The notes under the pieces were generated by a model. The model saw only the letters and a program-made list of their open reading frames with translations. It did not search any database and was not told where the DNA came from. From the NCBI RefSeq assembly GCF_007713685.1, contig NZ_VMRJ01000002.1:62001-126000 (forward strand): 64,000 nucleotides of DNA. Reading direction: 5' to 3'. Origin of the DNA: Hymenobacter setariae. Lineage in GTDB: Bacteria > Bacteroidota > Bacteroidia > Cytophagales > Hymenobacteraceae. The position numbers were made by a program, and so were the translations under genes. This document shows positions 51,941-61,002 of the stretch, piece by piece; within the stretch, counting starts at the first letter, position 1; every line of letters begins with the position of its first letter.

Positions 51941-51983
51941 TTGATTATTTACGAAAAAATCGTAGTATTACGAAAAAATCGTA
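51941..51983 (+). promoter_or_regulatory. BlaI-type tandem operators over the blaI-like promoter
   Basis: Two identical copies of the palindrome TACGAAAAAATCGTA lie at 51950-51964 and 51969-51983, centre to centre 19 bases. The second ends nine bases before the ATG of the BlaI-like gene. A TTG at 51941 and TAGTATTA at 51963, 19 bases apart, form a likely promoter overlapped by both. Repeated palindromes of this kind are where BlaI/MecI dimers bind, so the gene pair should repress itself. Confidence 0.8.
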
Positions 51984-51992
51984 AATATTCTT

Positions 51993-52358
51993 ATGGAACG
52001 CCTCACCCAACCCGAAGAAGATGCCCTGCGGGCGCTCTGGCGCACTGGCCCCGGCTTTGTGAAAGATGTGCTCGAGCACCTGCCCGAGCCGCGCCCTCCC
52101 TACACTACCCTGGCCTCAACGCTGCGCAACCTAGAGCGCAAAGCCTACGCCAGCGCCGAGAAGCTAGGCAACTCGTTCTGCTACACGCCGCTGGTAAGCG
52201 CCGAGGACTACCAGCGCCGCTCGCTGGGTGCGCTAGTACGCGAGCACTTCCGCGATTCTTATAAGGAGCTCGTTTCCTTTTTTGCGAAAGAAGAAAAAGT
52301 TAGTGCTGCTGACTTGCAAGAGATTATCAAGCTCATCGAGAACCAAAAGCCCGAGTAG
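51993..52358 (+). CDS. BlaI/MecI/CopY-family repressor
   Basis: A 121-residue repressor. The N-terminal winged helix covers residues 1-75 (LTQPEEDALRALWRTG, VKDVLEHLPEP, YTTLASTLRNLERKAYASAE) and the C-terminal part (about 85-120) is the dimerisation helix bundle LGALVREHFRDSYKELVSFF. Proteins of this family bind palindromes in front of their own operon and are cut by a partner M56 metallopeptidase when a signal arrives. The partner gene follows after 2 bases (52361). The family often controls beta-lactamase, but in Bacteroidota most such pairs have unknown inducers. Its operators are visible at 51950-51983. Confidence 0.96.
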   Translation: MERLTQPEEDALRALWRTGPGFVKDVLEHLPEPRPPYTTLASTLRNLERKAYASAEKLGNSFCYTPLVSAEDYQRRSLGALVREHFRDSYKELVSFFAKEEKVSAADLQEIIKLIENQKPE

Positions 52359-52360
52359 CT

Positions 52361-53731
52361 ATGGAAGCCGCTTTGCTCTATCTGCTGAAGGCCAACGTGG
52401 TGCTGGCACTCTTTGCAGCAGCGTACTACGGGCTGCTGCGCCGGCTCACGTTCTTTGGGCTGAATCGGGTGTACTTATTAGTGGCCTTGGTTTTTGCGGC
52501 GGTGTATCCGGCCTTGCCCGTACCTGCGCTGCTGCCCGCTGTGGCGTTGCCGGCACTGCCAATTACAGTCCTAGGTGCTACAGGTGCGGGCAGCGAGACT
52601 GCGCACCTAGAAGCCAGCCCATTTCTCAATTGGCAACTACTAGTGTTGGGCACCTATGCCCTAGGTGCGGGCCTGCTGCTACTGAGGCTACTAGGGCAGC
52701 TGCTCAGCCTAGCCTGGGTGCGGCGCCACACGCAGCCCGTGGTAGTGCTGGGCCAGCCGGTGCGCCGGCTGGCGGGCGAAGGCGGTCCATTTTCCTTCGG
52801 TAGCGACATTTACTTGAGTGACAGTACCCTGGCTGATACGCAGCACTTAGCTGCTGCGCTACGCCATGAGCAGGCCCATGTGCGCCAAGGGCACACCTTA
52901 GATGTGCTAGTGGCGCAGATAGCCACAGCCCTGGCTTGGCTAAATCCTGCCGCTTGGCTACTGCGCCGCGCCGTGCTCGACAACCTCGAATACCTGGCAG
53001 ACCACGCTGCGTTGCAGACCGGTCTCGACCGCCGCGCCTACCAATACAGCCTGTTGCACCAGCAGCCCGGTGGCGTGCCTGCGCCAGCCTTGGCTTTCCA
53101 TTTCTCCTTTCTTACCCTCAAGAATCGCATCACGATGCTCAACCAACCGGCCTCTACCCCCGGTCAGCTCGGCCGCTATTTGCTGGCTGCGCCGCTTGTG
53201 ATAGCGCTGGCCTTAGGGTATACAGGGACTTATGCACAGGCGCCAGCTACTATCGTCCTCGACGGACCTCCCGCCAAGGGCCCAATTCCAATTTACTACA
53301 TTGATGGCAAGCGCATCGAGCCGCTTACGACCGCGCCACTGGCAGGCTTAAACCCCGATGATATCCGCAGTATCAATGTATTGAAGGGCGAGCAGGCCCA
53401 GCAGTTTGACCCAGTGGCTAGCAAGCGAGGATTGATTTTTATCACCACTAGAGCAGGGGCAGCAACTCCGGAGGTGATAGCCTTCAACAATAGGGTAGAC
53501 TCCATTGCTCCAATCTATACCTCGGAGCCGGCTGAGGTAAATGCTATCGCGCCCAAGGGCCTAGCCTACATCACTAAGAACTACCCTAGCGCCCGAGTGA
53601 TTGCTGTGACTAAGTACACACGCGTGAGCAATAGTGGCGTGCAATACCGGGTACAGCTAGCCGAAGGGAAGCGACCATTTTATGTCTTTCTTACGCCACA
53701 GGGAGATTTTTTAACCGAAGAGCGCCATTAA
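52361..53731 (+). CDS. BlaR1-like M56 metallopeptidase with plug-like C-terminal domain
   Basis: A 456-residue membrane protein immediately after the BlaI-like gene. Residues 1-130 hold three membrane segments, and the M56 catalytic motif HEQAH lies at about residue 170 in ALRHEQAHVRQGH, with NLEYLADHAAL supplying the third ligand. A last membrane segment (YLLAAPLVIALALGYTGTYA) is followed by an extracytoplasmic domain of about 170 residues that resembles the plug domain of TonB-dependent receptors (YYIDGKRIE, LNPDDIRSINVLKGEQAQQF, GLIFITTRA). A signal bound by this domain probably triggers cleavage of the repressor. No penicillin-binding domain of BlaR1 type is present. Confidence 0.93.
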   Translation: MEAALLYLLKANVVLALFAAAYYGLLRRLTFFGLNRVYLLVALVFAAVYPALPVPALLPAVALPALPITVLGATGAGSETAHLEASPFLNWQLLVLGTYALGAGLLLLRLLGQLLSLAWVRRHTQPVVVLGQPVRRLAGEGGPFSFGSDIYLSDSTLADTQHLAAALRHEQAHVRQGHTLDVLVAQIATALAWLNPAAWLLRRAVLDNLEYLADHAALQTGLDRRAYQYSLLHQQPGGVPAPALAFHFSFLTLKNRITMLNQPASTPGQLGRYLLAAPLVIALALGYTGTYAQAPATIVLDGPPAKGPIPIYYIDGKRIEPLTTAPLAGLNPDDIRSINVLKGEQAQQFDPVASKRGLIFITTRAGAATPEVIAFNNRVDSIAPIYTSEPAEVNAIAPKGLAYITKNYPSARVIAVTKYTRVSNSGVQYRVQLAEGKRPFYVFLTPQGDFLTEERH

Positions 53732-53850
53732 TATTCCATCCGTTTTTGAATTCTCACATCCTTAGCTTTTCTATAAACCCGACTACTTACGAGCGCTCTA
53801 GCTGCATTACTGCACTTGCATTGTGCCTAGGTAACTGCGAGCAACAGTAG

Positions 53851-54051
53851 GCCAAGCCGGTTTCGACGGCGCCTCTCCCCCAAATGCAAGCGGCCCGCTA
53901 TTATTTAAACGCGAAGCCTTCGACCAAGAAAGTCATTGAGCAGCTTGACCCTCCGTCTATGACGCACCTAGAGGTACTGGACAACTAGCAAGCCGCCACC
54001 TACGCCCAGGACCCTGACGTGAGGCGCGTGATACTAGCCCAAGCCAAGTAG
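53851..54051 (+). pseudogene. Remnant of a plug-like domain gene (decayed)
   Basis: Read in one frame this stretch gives ...QAARYYLNAKPSTKKVIEQL, then DPPSMTHLEVLDN, a TAG stop at 53986-53988, then QAATYAQDPDVRRVILAQAK and a second stop. It aligns with the plug-like domain of the M56 protein (YYIDGKRIE ... LNPDDIRSINVLKGEQAQQFDP) and with the next gene. The internal stop replaces the Glu codon of the LKGEQA motif by one base change (GAG to TAG). No start codon or peptidase part survives. It is probably a relic of a third copy in this locus. Confidence 0.8.
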
Positions 54052-54079
54052 CCTCGCACGCCAACAGCGGCCCGCATAA

Positions 54080-54697
54080 TTCTCTTTTCTCATTCTCAAA
54101 AATCGCTTTGTCATGCTAAACAAACCAGCTTCCCGTGCTTCCCAACTTGGCCGCTACCTACTGGCCGCCCCCTTCATGCTGGCCCTGACCCTAGGGCACT
54201 CGGCCGCCCATGCCCAGGTGGCGCCCACGCCCGCCCAGGTGGCGCCCACGCCCGCCCCGGCCGCTCCGCCTATCCCACAAAATGTAACTTACTATATTGA
54301 TGGTCAGAAAGCTGACAAGGATGCCTTGGGGAAGATTGTGCCTGATAACATCAGCTCTATCAATGTGTTGAAGGGCACTCAGCAACAACAGATTTTTGGC
54401 ACTAGCTCGGCCGATGGTACGCTTGTTGTCACGACCAAAGCCAATGTCAACTCGCCGGCTGTACTAGCTCTGCGCAAGCGCATCGAAGCTGTAGCACCAA
54501 CGGTAGGGCCTACGCCCGAGCAGTCGGCGGCCATCGCCGCCGTGCAGGCCTACATGACCAAGAACTATCCTACTGCCAAGGTGCAAATGGTAGGCCCAGC
54601 CAAGAATCAACCCGGCCGTTACCATACCATTTTTGAGCAGGATGGCAAGCGCCTACAACTCTTTTTTGATGGCCAGGGCAACCCCGTAAAAGAGTAA
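54080..54697 (+). pseudogene. Truncated duplicate of the M56 protein C-terminus
   Basis: The reading frame from 54080 (just after a TAA) gives FSFLILKNRFVMLNKPAS, which matches FSFLTLKNRITMLNQPAS near the end of the peptidase domain of the gene at 52361-53731. The rest aligns with its final membrane segment and plug-like domain (TYYIDGQKADKD, ISSINVLKGTQQQQI, GTLVVTTKA). The metallopeptidase part is missing. An ATG at 54113 could still give a 194-residue protein with one membrane segment, two AQVAPTP repeats and the plug-like domain, so it might have been retained as a truncated ligand binder or decoy. The intact C-terminus argues for some residual function. No BlaI-type operator is seen. Confidence 0.75.
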
Positions 54698-54812
54698 CTG
54701 CGCTGCTAATAGGCACCTAGGGCAGTCGACCAGAAAAGATAGCTGAGTTTTGGGCGTTACGTTCGCTCAGGATTCGGCTATCTTTTTCTTTGCCTTGCTT
54801 TTACCCTTTCCT

Positions 54813-57212
54813 ATGTCTAGTTCTTACCTACTAAGTTGGCGTGGTGGGCTGCTGGCCTGGCTACTGTTAGCAAGTCTCATTACCCGCGCCCAGGCCTACA
54901 TCAACCTAGGGCTAGAGCCCCGCGCCAACCACGGCCAGCCGCTGGCACTGTGGGCCCAAACGGTACCACCAGGTGGGCGAGTGGTGTTTGATAGCACGGT
55001 ATTTCGTCAGGGGAGAGGCAGCCTGCGACTGGAGCTACCTACCGCGGCTGAGCCTCGCGCGGCGTATATATCTACCAGTCTGGTGCCCCTTGACTCGACA
55101 CGTGGGCAACTCGTGACAGTAAGCGTGTGGGTGCGCACGCAGGGCTGGCGGGGTACCATCCGGCTCAATGCTAGCAACACGGCCACTACCATTGCGGGCC
55201 TCACGAGCCAGTCGGCTTTCGCCATCGACTCGCTGCCCAATGCCGACTGGCACCGCCTCGCGCTACAGCTGCCTGTGCGTGCTGTGGCCTATAGCTTTGA
55301 TATAACTATGCAGCTGCGCGGTAGTGGCCGGGTGTGGCTCGACGATATGCAACTAAGCGTGCGGGGCCGGCCGCTACCCGAGCTGCCGGTGCCAGCCACC
55401 GCCGCCCTGCTGCTGCCAGCAGCGGAAGTGCTTACCACTAACTGGGATTTTGAGCGGCGCTTGCCCCGCCTAGGGGGAGCCTACTCGCCCGGCGCAACGG
55501 TTACCCTTGATAGTGCTAGTCCGCAGCATGGCCGCCGCTACCTGCGCCTGGTGCCAGCCAGTGCGCCTGGCCAGAGAGCCCCCGCTGCCTACCTAGGAGC
55601 CCTGCGACTTATTCCTAATCAAGGCGGCCAGCGGCTTCGGGTGATGGGTTACTGGCGGCGACTTATTAGCGGCCCTAATATGGGGCCTGCCCCTAGCTTT
55701 AGCTATCGACTGCTCTCCTTTATACCACGCCCCGACGGCGGCACCTGGAAGGCAGACACCCTAGGCACTACCAGCAACCTGCCCACGCCCGGCGCGCAAT
55801 GGACGAGCTTTGCCTTTGAAGTGCCGCTGCAAGGGCTTTTCAGCCGCAGCACCGACCCGGCCCACCTAGGAGCCCTCGCCCTGAGCGTGGTGCTGCCCAC
55901 GCCGGGCGCGCTGGAGCTTGATAATTTGACGTTTGCGCTAGATGGCAAGCCCTACGTGCCCACCGGCCCACCCACGCCACCCCCGCCCACAGCTGCCGAG
56001 CAAGCTTGGCTGCGCACCGTGCTCAAGCCCTTGCGCTTGGCCACGCCCGCCACGGCAGGGTCTGACCTGGCCGCACTCGGCACTCTCCTAGGTCCGGCGC
56101 GGCTGGTAGGTCTGGGCGAAGTCACCCACGGCTCGAAAGAAGTTTTTAGCCTGAATGCTCGTATCAGTCAGTACCTGATTGAGCAAAAAGGCTTTAGCGG
56201 CTTGCTGCTCGAAGCCAGCCCAGCCGGCTGCGCAGCCCTGAATAACTACCTACGCACTGGCCAGGGCGACCCAGCCCGCCTACTGGCTGCGCTAGATGGC
56301 TGGCACACGCCCGCCGTGCTCGCCCTCGTGCGCAGCTTGCGCACCTACCAGCAGGCCCACCCGAGCACGCCGCTGCTAGTAGCGGGCATTGAGGTGCGGC
56401 AGCCCGAGCAGGCGCTGGCCTACCTAGGGCAGCTAGTAGAGGCCAAAGACGACTTTGCACAGCCGCGCCTGCGGCAGCTAGCCCAGCTGCTTATTGATTA
56501 TCGTCACCCCGCGGCTGAAGAACTGGATGTGCGCCAGCGCCCCGACCAGCCGCGCGACTCGCTGCTGGCACCCCTGCGCCGCCTGCTGGGCGAACTGGCC
56601 TCGGGCTTCGACACCCGGGCCAAGCTGGGTCAGCCCACGAGCTTGCAGCTACTGGCTCGCCAGCGCTACTATCTGCGCTTAGTAGAGCAGGGCGCCACTT
56701 GGCGGCGGCTCGACCTAGGGTCAGCTGAGAATTATCGCCAAGCCTGCCTGGCCGAAAACGCACACTACCTCAGCCAACAGTATGGCGGCAAGCTGCTACT
56801 GTGGGCAAATAATCGCAGCGTGGCCAAGTTTATCGCCCCCGAGGAACGCCCGATGGGCGAATGGCTGCGTGCCACCCTAGGGCCAGCCTACCTGGCGCTG
56901 GGCATGTTGCTGGGGCAGGGCAGCTTTGCAGCGCAAGAGCTTACCGGCCGCTGGGCGCCGGCCTCGCTGGCGGCGGTGCGGCCCGGCTCGTATGAGGCAT
57001 GGCTACGCACGGGGCCCGCTATGTCTTGGCTGGGCCTGAGCAAATTGGAGCTGACCGAAGACAACGCCTGGCTGTTTCAAAGCCAGCTGCTGCACGATAT
57101 TGGGTACGCCGATGCGCATAACCAGTACATGCTGCACAGCCTGCGCGGCGAGTTCGACGCCGTGCTGTTTATTCGCGATTCGACGCCCGTGCCGCAGCTG
57201 GCCCGGCCCTAG
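54813..57212 (+). CDS. Secreted erythromycin-esterase-like protein with two jelly-roll domains
   Basis: A 799-residue protein starting at MSSSYLLSWRGG (54813) with a signal peptide (to about residue 30, ITRAQA). Residues about 40-190 and 205-380 each look like carbohydrate-binding jelly-roll domains (GSLRLELP, VTVSVWVRTQGW, VWLDDMQLSV; RYLRLVPAS, RVMGYWRRL, LELDNLTFALDGKP). Residues about 400-795 form an erythromycin-esterase-like domain (PF05139) with GLGEVTHGSKEVFSLN, the motif that carries the catalytic His, and KLLLWANNRSVAKF. The domain cleaves macrolide lactones in EreA/B, but most homologues have unknown substrates; secretion and jelly-roll modules here suggest another target. The TAG stop lies in a CCTAGG. 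Confidence 0.88.
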   Translation: MSSSYLLSWRGGLLAWLLLASLITRAQAYINLGLEPRANHGQPLALWAQTVPPGGRVVFDSTVFRQGRGSLRLELPTAAEPRAAYISTSLVPLDSTRGQLVTVSVWVRTQGWRGTIRLNASNTATTIAGLTSQSAFAIDSLPNADWHRLALQLPVRAVAYSFDITMQLRGSGRVWLDDMQLSVRGRPLPELPVPATAALLLPAAEVLTTNWDFERRLPRLGGAYSPGATVTLDSASPQHGRRYLRLVPASAPGQRAPAAYLGALRLIPNQGGQRLRVMGYWRRLISGPNMGPAPSFSYRLLSFIPRPDGGTWKADTLGTTSNLPTPGAQWTSFAFEVPLQGLFSRSTDPAHLGALALSVVLPTPGALELDNLTFALDGKPYVPTGPPTPPPPTAAEQAWLRTVLKPLRLATPATAGSDLAALGTLLGPARLVGLGEVTHGSKEVFSLNARISQYLIEQKGFSGLLLEASPAGCAALNNYLRTGQGDPARLLAALDGWHTPAVLALVRSLRTYQQAHPSTPLLVAGIEVRQPEQALAYLGQLVEAKDDFAQPRLRQLAQLLIDYRHPAAEELDVRQRPDQPRDSLLAPLRRLLGELASGFDTRAKLGQPTSLQLLARQRYYLRLVEQGATWRRLDLGSAENYRQACLAENAHYLSQQYGGKLLLWANNRSVAKFIAPEERPMGEWLRATLGPAYLALGMLLGQGSFAAQELTGRWAPASLAAVRPGSYEAWLRTGPAMSWLGLSKLELTEDNAWLFQSQLLHDIGYADAHNQYMLHSLRGEFDAVLFIRDSTPVPQLARP

Positions 57213-57319
57213 GTGGATGGGCGGCGAACCAGTAGCCGCCCCGGCGGCGTTGGCGGACTGGGCGTAACTTGTTGCGGCGGACCTAGGGCGGCCCGCGCCC
57301 GGCCTATTTTGCTTTGCTT

Positions 57320-60300
57320 ATGACGATGGTAGCGTCTTCTCCGGCTGCGGCAGCCGGGGCTTCTTCGGCTAATTACCCAGCTTTTGCCCAAGTGCGGGCC
57401 GAGCTGGAAGCGTATAAACGTAAGTTTTACCTCAGCCTGCTGGTGCGCGGCGGGCTCGTGGCTGCGGCGCTGCTGCTGAGCTTGTTCGTAGTTTTTAATA
57501 CCCTCGAATACTTCCTGTATTTGCCCACGGCCGTGCGTGCCGGGCTGCTGTTCAGCTTCTTAGCCTTAGCCGTGTATGCAGTAGGGCGCTGGCTGTGGCA
57601 GCCCCTGGCTGCCCTCACCAACTTACGCCGCTTGCTGAGCGATGAGCAAGCCGCCCGGCAGGTAGGTGAGCTGTTTCCGCAGGTGCAAGACCGTCTGCTC
57701 AATGCTTTGCAGCTGCAAGGCCAAGCCCGCGACAATGAGCTGCTGCTAGCCAGCCTCGAGCAGCGCGCCGCCCAGCTACAGGGCGTGTCGTTTGCCCAGG
57801 GCATCGACCTAGGGCAGCAGAGCCGCCCGCTGTGGAAGTACGTGCTGCCGCCGCTGGCCGTGCTACTGCTGGCGTCGGTATTCTACCCGGCATTTATTAC
57901 GCAGGGCACCAGCCGCATCTGGCACTACCAGCGCCAGTATTCGCGGCCCGCGCCATTCGATTTTGTCTTGAAAAATAAAGAGCTGCGCGTATTCAAGGGC
58001 GAGAATTTCACCCTCGACGTAGCCGTGACGGGCCAAGCCCTGCCCGCCAGTGTGAGCCTGCTCACCGATGGCACCGAGCGCCCACTAGCTAAGGTCAACG
58101 GCCGGACCGACGCGTTTCGCTACACCTTTGAGCAGCCAGCGCAGGATGTCACGTTTCAGCTCAATGGGGCGGGTTTCGTATCGCCCGAATACCATCTGAC
58201 GGTAGTAGAGCGGCCCGATTTGCGCGACTTCGCGGTGCAGGTAACGTACCCCGCTTACACCGGCCGGGCAGCCGAAACTATCCGCAATGGCGGCAACCTT
58301 ACCGTGCCCGAGGGCAGCCAGTTGCGCTGGCAGTTCAGCACGGCGGCCACCGAGGCGCTAAGCTTGGTATTTAACCAGCCAGCCGAGACCGTGCCGGCCA
58401 CCCGCTCGGGTGAAAGCTTTGTGGCCGAGCGCCGGGTGCTGCGCTCGCAGCCCTACCAGGTGCGCCTGCAAAATGCCGCCAGCCTCAACCGCGACCCCAT
58501 CAGCTACCAACTTACAGTGGTGCCCGACGCACCGCCCACGCTTACGGTCGAGGCCTTTTCGGACACGACTTCGCTCCGTTACCTGGCCCTAGGTGGCAGT
58601 GCGCAAGATGATTATGGTCTTACGGCTTTGCGGCTGCACTACCAGGTGCAGCGGGGCGGTAATAAAGGCGGTGGATATGTGAGCCGCTCCCTAGGTCTGC
58701 CTAGCGGTGCGGGCGGCACCTACTCTTACACCTGGAACCTAGCGCCGCTGAATCTGCGGCCCGGCGACCGGCTTCAGTACTTCGTAGAGGCTGTGGACAA
58801 TGACGGCATCCATGGGCCCAAGAGCACGCGCTCGCGGCCGCTGGAATTCCGCCTGCCTAGCACTCGCGAGCTCGACAAGCAGCTGGCCTCGCAGGCCAAT
58901 TCGGTGGCGAGTCAGCTAAGCTCGGCGGCCAAGCAGAGCAAGCAGCTCGAGCGCGAGCTGGCCCAGAGCCAGGACAAGCTCAAGACCAAGCGCGAGATGA
59001 GCTACCAGGACCGCAAGCAGCTCGAAAACATGCTCGACCAGAAGGCTCAGCTCGACCAGCAGGTGCAGGCCATGCAGCAAAAGTTTGAGCAGTTGCAGCA
59101 GCAGCAAAACCAGCTCAGCCCCAAAAGCGAGGAGCTGGCCAAGAAAGCCGAGGAGCTCAAAAAGCTGATGAACGACCTGCTCGACCCCGAAACCAAGAAG
59201 CTCTACGAGAAGCTGCAGAAGCTATTGGAGCAGCAAAAGCAGCCTGATGCCGAGATGCAAAAGCTGCTTCAGCAGCTCGAAAACAAAGAAAACACTTTAC
59301 AGAAAGAGCTAGACCGCGCCCTCGAAATGTTCAAGCAAATGCAGTTTGAGCAGAAGGCCGAACAGACTGCCGACCGCCTGGAGCAGCTAGCCAAGGAAGA
59401 GGAAAAACTAGCCGATAAAACGGCTCAGAACGACAAGAACAACCCCGACAACAAGCTCAGCAACGAGCAGCAAAAGGCCGAAAACCAGAAGCTAGCCCAG
59501 GAGCAGGCCGAGAAACGCCAGGAGTTTGAGGACCTCAAAAAGGACTTGCAAGACCTGAAACAGCAAGACAAGGAGATGGGCGACCAAAACGGCATGGACG
59601 AGCAAAAGCCCGAGCAGCAGCAAACCGACCAGGACATGCAGGAAGGTGAACAGCAGCTGAATAAAAATCAGAATCAGAAAGCTAGCCAGAGCCAAAAAGC
59701 CGCCGCCCAGCGGATGAAGAAAATGGCCCAGAAGATGAAGGACCAGATGAGCGACGACGAGGAGCAAAAGGCCCAGCAGAATATCGACGACCTACGCGAC
59801 ATCCTAGATAACCTCGTCACGCTCAGCTTCGACCAGGAGAAGCTGATGAAGGACTTCCGGGCCGTGGACCAGAGCGACCCGCGCTTTGTGCAGCTCGGCC
59901 AAACCCAGCGCAAGCTTGGTGACGACTCGCGCATCGTGCGCGACTCGCTCCAGATGCTGGCCATTCGTGAGCCTCGCATCAAGAGCTTCGTGACCCGCGA
60001 GGTGGGCGAGATGAATAGCCGCATGAATGAGGCCCTAGGGCACATTCAGCAGCGCGACGTGCCTAGGGCCACCGCCACGCAGCAGCAGGCCATGACTAGC
60101 ATGAACAACCTAGCCCTAATGCTTTCGGATGCCTTGCAGCAGATGCAACAAGACATGCAGCAGATGCAAGGCAAAGGCCAGCCGCAAAGCGGCAGCGGCA
60201 AGCCTGGCAAGAAAAAAGGCAAGGGCGGTGCGCCCGGCCCCGGCAGCCTCAGCAAGATGCAGCAGCAGCTCAACCAGCAAATTCAGCAGCTTTCGCAGAG

Positions 60301-60820
60301 TGGCAAAACCGGCCGTGCCCTCTCGCAGGAGCTAGCCAAGCTGGCCGGCCAGCAGCAGATGCTGCGCCAAGCCATGCAGCAGCTCGACCGTGGGCAGCCC
60401 GGCAAAGACGGCAAGCCCGGCGGTGGCAAGGAAGGAAAAGACGGGAAAGAAGGCCCCGGCGAAAAAGATGGCAAGGAGGGCAAAGACGGCCAGGGCGGCA
60501 ACGCCGGCGAGATGAAAAAGCTGATGGAGCAAACCGAGACCGACCTCGTAAATAAGCGCCTCACCGAGCAAACCATTCAGCGTCAGCAACAGATTCTTAC
60601 GCGCATGCTTGAAGCCGAAAAGTCGGCCCGCGAGCGCGACCAGGATACCAAGCGCGAAGCCCAGACTGCCCAAAATCACCCCCCGGTTTTCCCACCCGCT
60701 TTCGATAAGTACAAAGGCGCCGCTAAAACCCAGCAAACCGACTTGTTGCGCCGGGCGCAGCCTACCTTTACTCCGTACTACCAGCAGAAGGTGACTGAGT
60801 ACTTCCAAAAAAATAAGTAG
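57320..60820 (+). CDS. DUF4175 membrane protein with long coiled-coil
   Basis: A 1166-residue protein; the ATG at 57320 is preferred over a TTG two codons earlier. Three membrane segments occupy the first 200 residues (about 37-59, 75-95 and 175-195). A periplasmic part follows with Ig-like strands (FDFVLKNKELRVF, LTVVERPDLRDFAVQVTYP, DDYGLTALRLHYQVQRGG) typical of DUF4175. From about residue 510 to 880 the chain is a continuous Gln/Lys/Glu coiled coil, then a Met/Gln-rich region, a low-complexity Gly/Lys tract and a C-terminal helix. The topology matches that of the DUF4175-like gene in the MoxR cluster at 16215-18500. Function unknown; probably a structural or mechanical envelope protein. 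Confidence 0.9.
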   Translation: MTMVASSPAAAAGASSANYPAFAQVRAELEAYKRKFYLSLLVRGGLVAAALLLSLFVVFNTLEYFLYLPTAVRAGLLFSFLALAVYAVGRWLWQPLAALTNLRRLLSDEQAARQVGELFPQVQDRLLNALQLQGQARDNELLLASLEQRAAQLQGVSFAQGIDLGQQSRPLWKYVLPPLAVLLLASVFYPAFITQGTSRIWHYQRQYSRPAPFDFVLKNKELRVFKGENFTLDVAVTGQALPASVSLLTDGTERPLAKVNGRTDAFRYTFEQPAQDVTFQLNGAGFVSPEYHLTVVERPDLRDFAVQVTYPAYTGRAAETIRNGGNLTVPEGSQLRWQFSTAATEALSLVFNQPAETVPATRSGESFVAERRVLRSQPYQVRLQNAASLNRDPISYQLTVVPDAPPTLTVEAFSDTTSLRYLALGGSAQDDYGLTALRLHYQVQRGGNKGGGYVSRSLGLPSGAGGTYSYTWNLAPLNLRPGDRLQYFVEAVDNDGIHGPKSTRSRPLEFRLPSTRELDKQLASQANSVASQLSSAAKQSKQLERELAQSQDKLKTKREMSYQDRKQLENMLDQKAQLDQQVQAMQQKFEQLQQQQNQLSPKSEELAKKAEELKKLMNDLLDPETKKLYEKLQKLLEQQKQPDAEMQKLLQQLENKENTLQKELDRALEMFKQMQFEQKAEQTADRLEQLAKEEEKLADKTAQNDKNNPDNKLSNEQQKAENQKLAQEQAEKRQEFEDLKKDLQDLKQQDKEMGDQNGMDEQKPEQQQTDQDMQEGEQQLNKNQNQKASQSQKAAAQRMKKMAQKMKDQMSDDEEQKAQQNIDDLRDILDNLVTLSFDQEKLMKDFRAVDQSDPRFVQLGQTQRKLGDDSRIVRDSLQMLAIREPRIKSFVTREVGEMNSRMNEALGHIQQRDVPRATATQQQAMTSMNNLALMLSDALQQMQQDMQQMQGKGQPQSGSGKPGKKKGKGGAPGPGSLSKMQQQLNQQIQQLSQSGKTGRALSQELAKLAGQQQMLRQAMQQLDRGQPGKDGKPGGGKEGKDGKEGPGEKDGKEGKDGQGGNAGEMKKLMEQTETDLVNKRLTEQTIQRQQQILTRMLEAEKSARERDQDTKREAQTAQNHPPVFPPAFDKYKGAAKTQQTDLLRRAQPTFTPYYQQKVTEYFQKNK

Positions 60821-60871
60821 CCGCCGCGTAACCCTGCACCTAGGGCTTCGTAAGGAGCGAATCGTACTCAT

Positions 60872-60935
60872 AAAATTCAGGCAAGGCTGCACGTAAGTGG
60901 TTGTGAAACCCCGTAGTACGCCCTGCCTGAATTTT
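60872..60935 (+). other. Imperfect hairpin after the DUF4175 gene
   Basis: AAAATTCAGGCAAGG and CCCTGCCTGAATTTT can pair over about 15 bp with a 30-base loop. It begins about 50 bases after the stop codon and just before the -7-like TATTTTTG at 60949. No T run follows on the plus strand, so it is not a standard terminator. Confidence 0.4.
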
Positions 60936-61002
60936 GCACGTATTACCCTATTTTTGCCGTTCTTATTTCCGCGCTGCCTTTACTATCCTTTCGCTACCGC
61001 TT

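Noticed and set aside
51993..53731. Beta-lactam resistance regulation (blaI-blaR1)
   Set aside because: No beta-lactamase gene or penicillin-sensing domain is present; only the general BlaI/M56 mechanism is supported.
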